From contig CAJXTM010000323.1 of the NCBI GenBank assembly GCA_913061385.1, forward strand, positions 1 to 5,549: a stretch of DNA of 5,549 nucleotides, given 5' to 3'. The notes beneath the pieces were generated by a model, which saw only the letters and a list, made by a program, of their open reading frames with translations, had not been told where the DNA came from and made no database searches. Position numbers and translations under genes: made by a program. This stretch comes from an uncultured Rhodopirellula sp. (GTDB lineage: Bacteria > Planctomycetota > Planctomycetia > Pirellulales > Pirellulaceae). Positions 4,957-5,549 of the stretch are shown piece after piece. Each line of letters begins with the position of its first letter. Positions within the stretch are counted from its first letter, which is position 1.

Positions 4957-5549
4957 TTAAGGCTTGGATGGCTGCTTGGCTCCAAAATGGTGCAGAACAT
5001 TCATGAGTAGTTTGCTCAGGGCCTCATCGTGATAAACACCCCAAGCGGTTGCGATGGAACCGGTGTGGAAAACACGGCCTCCCTGCGGGCGTTCCCAGTA
5101 GATGATTTCGGCGATTGTCTGCTCGTTGCCCACTCTTGGTTTATGGCCTTCTGCGTTGTAATCAATCACCGCTCGAGAGTCATCGCTGCTGGCCACAGTG
5201 ACGATCCCTTTGGGTTCGGCCAGCTGTTTGATGGCCGGATCGGCAGTGGCTCGTTGTAAGGTTGAGAGGCGGACATCAAATTCGTGCCCCACTGCGCCGG
5301 TGGTTGAATTAATGAATCCAAACGTCTCTCCTTTTTTCAGTCCAACACGATGCGGGGTGTTGAAAAGAAAATGGTCAGGCTTGTCCACCTGATAAGGCTT
5401 GAATGCTCCTCCCCAGCCAATGCAGGTCAATCCGACCACTTTCCAAGCCGGGTAGCCACAGAAACGCATCAGGCTGCCACGTTTAAAATCGTGGCTGTGA
5501 TAAAGCTCACCGACCTGCGCGTGCTTGCGTCCGCCGATTCTGGTGCCGT
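4957..5549 (-). CDS. N,N-dimethylformamidase beta subunit-like C-terminal domain protein (5' end outside the window)
   Basis: The frame is open to the window edge and gives the last 196 residues, ending KQPSKP. An internal Met at 5469 is not the start: the 26 residues before it (GTRIGGRKHAQVGELYHSHD and on) continue the same domain without a break. Segments such as MRFCGYPAWKVVGLTC, FGFINSTTGAVGHEFD, IIYWERPQGGRVFHTGSIATAW and LLMNVLHHFG resemble the C-terminal glutamine-amidotransferase-like domain of the dimethylformamidase large subunit, which in planctomycetes and actinobacteria occurs in many proteins not known to act on dimethylformamide. The catalytic iron site lies in parts not visible here, so no substrate is claimed. 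It is on the same strand as the sigma gene but 258 bp away, and is probably a separate unit. Confidence 0.65.
   Translation of the reverse strand, partial: GTRIGGRKHAQVGELYHSHDFKRGSLMRFCGYPAWKVVGLTCIGWGGAFKPYQVDKPDHFLFNTPHRVGLKKGETFGFINSTTGAVGHEFDVRLSTLQRATADPAIKQLAEPKGIVTVASSDDSRAVIDYNAEGHKPRVGNEQTIAEIIYWERPQGGRVFHTGSIATAWGVYHDEALSKLLMNVLHHFGAKQPSKP

Overview
The window looks like the end of a contig from a Planctomycetota bacterium (or a close PVC relative such as Verrucomicrobiota). The evidence is indirect: a short ECF-type sigma-70 factor of the Rhodopirellula/Verrucomicrobium type, a translationally coupled membrane anti-sigma factor with a large extracytoplasmic domain, a very large exported redoxin/cytochrome c/copper monooxygenase fusion, EF-hand pairs on exported proteins, and a dimethylformamidase-beta-like protein. 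Genus cannot be assigned from the sequence alone.

Layout, all genes on the minus strand, read from right to left. (1) 4957-5549: the C-terminal 196 residues of a protein resembling the C-terminal domain of the N,N-dimethylformamidase beta subunit, cut by the window edge. (2) 4699-4956: a 258-bp non-coding gap that holds a 13-bp tandem repeat enclosed by an imperfect inverted repeat; it must contain the sigma gene's promoter if the next genes are transcribed separately. (3) 4162-4698: ECF sigma factor with a strong Shine-Dalgarno. (4) 3173-4165: anti-sigma factor, overlapping the sigma gene by 4 bp (ATGA), with one transmembrane helix and a LolA/RseB-like C-terminal part. (5) 733-3081: a 782-residue exported protein with the order EF-hand pair, redoxin with CPLC, mono-heme cytochrome c, PHM-type two-copper monooxygenase with all six copper ligands, EF-hand pair. 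(6) 48-665: the first 206 residues of an exported EF-hand plus alpha/beta-hydrolase protein (oxyanion HGGG), starting at GTG and running off the end of the contig. (7) 1-47: not genomic; it is Illumina Nextera adapter left in the assembly.

How they may work together (inference): the short gaps (overlap, 91 bp, 67 bp), shared strand and absence of a clear terminator suggest one transcription unit in which an envelope-sensing sigma/anti-sigma pair is linked to two exported EF-hand enzymes. The two enzymes carry the same N-terminal EF-hand pair with identical 27-residue loop spacing, so calcium binding or a common extracellular location may tie them together. The copper monooxygenase is fused to its own possible electron donors (heme c and a dithiol domain), which is the most interesting point in the window. 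Whether the sigma factor actually controls the downstream genes cannot be told from the sequence.
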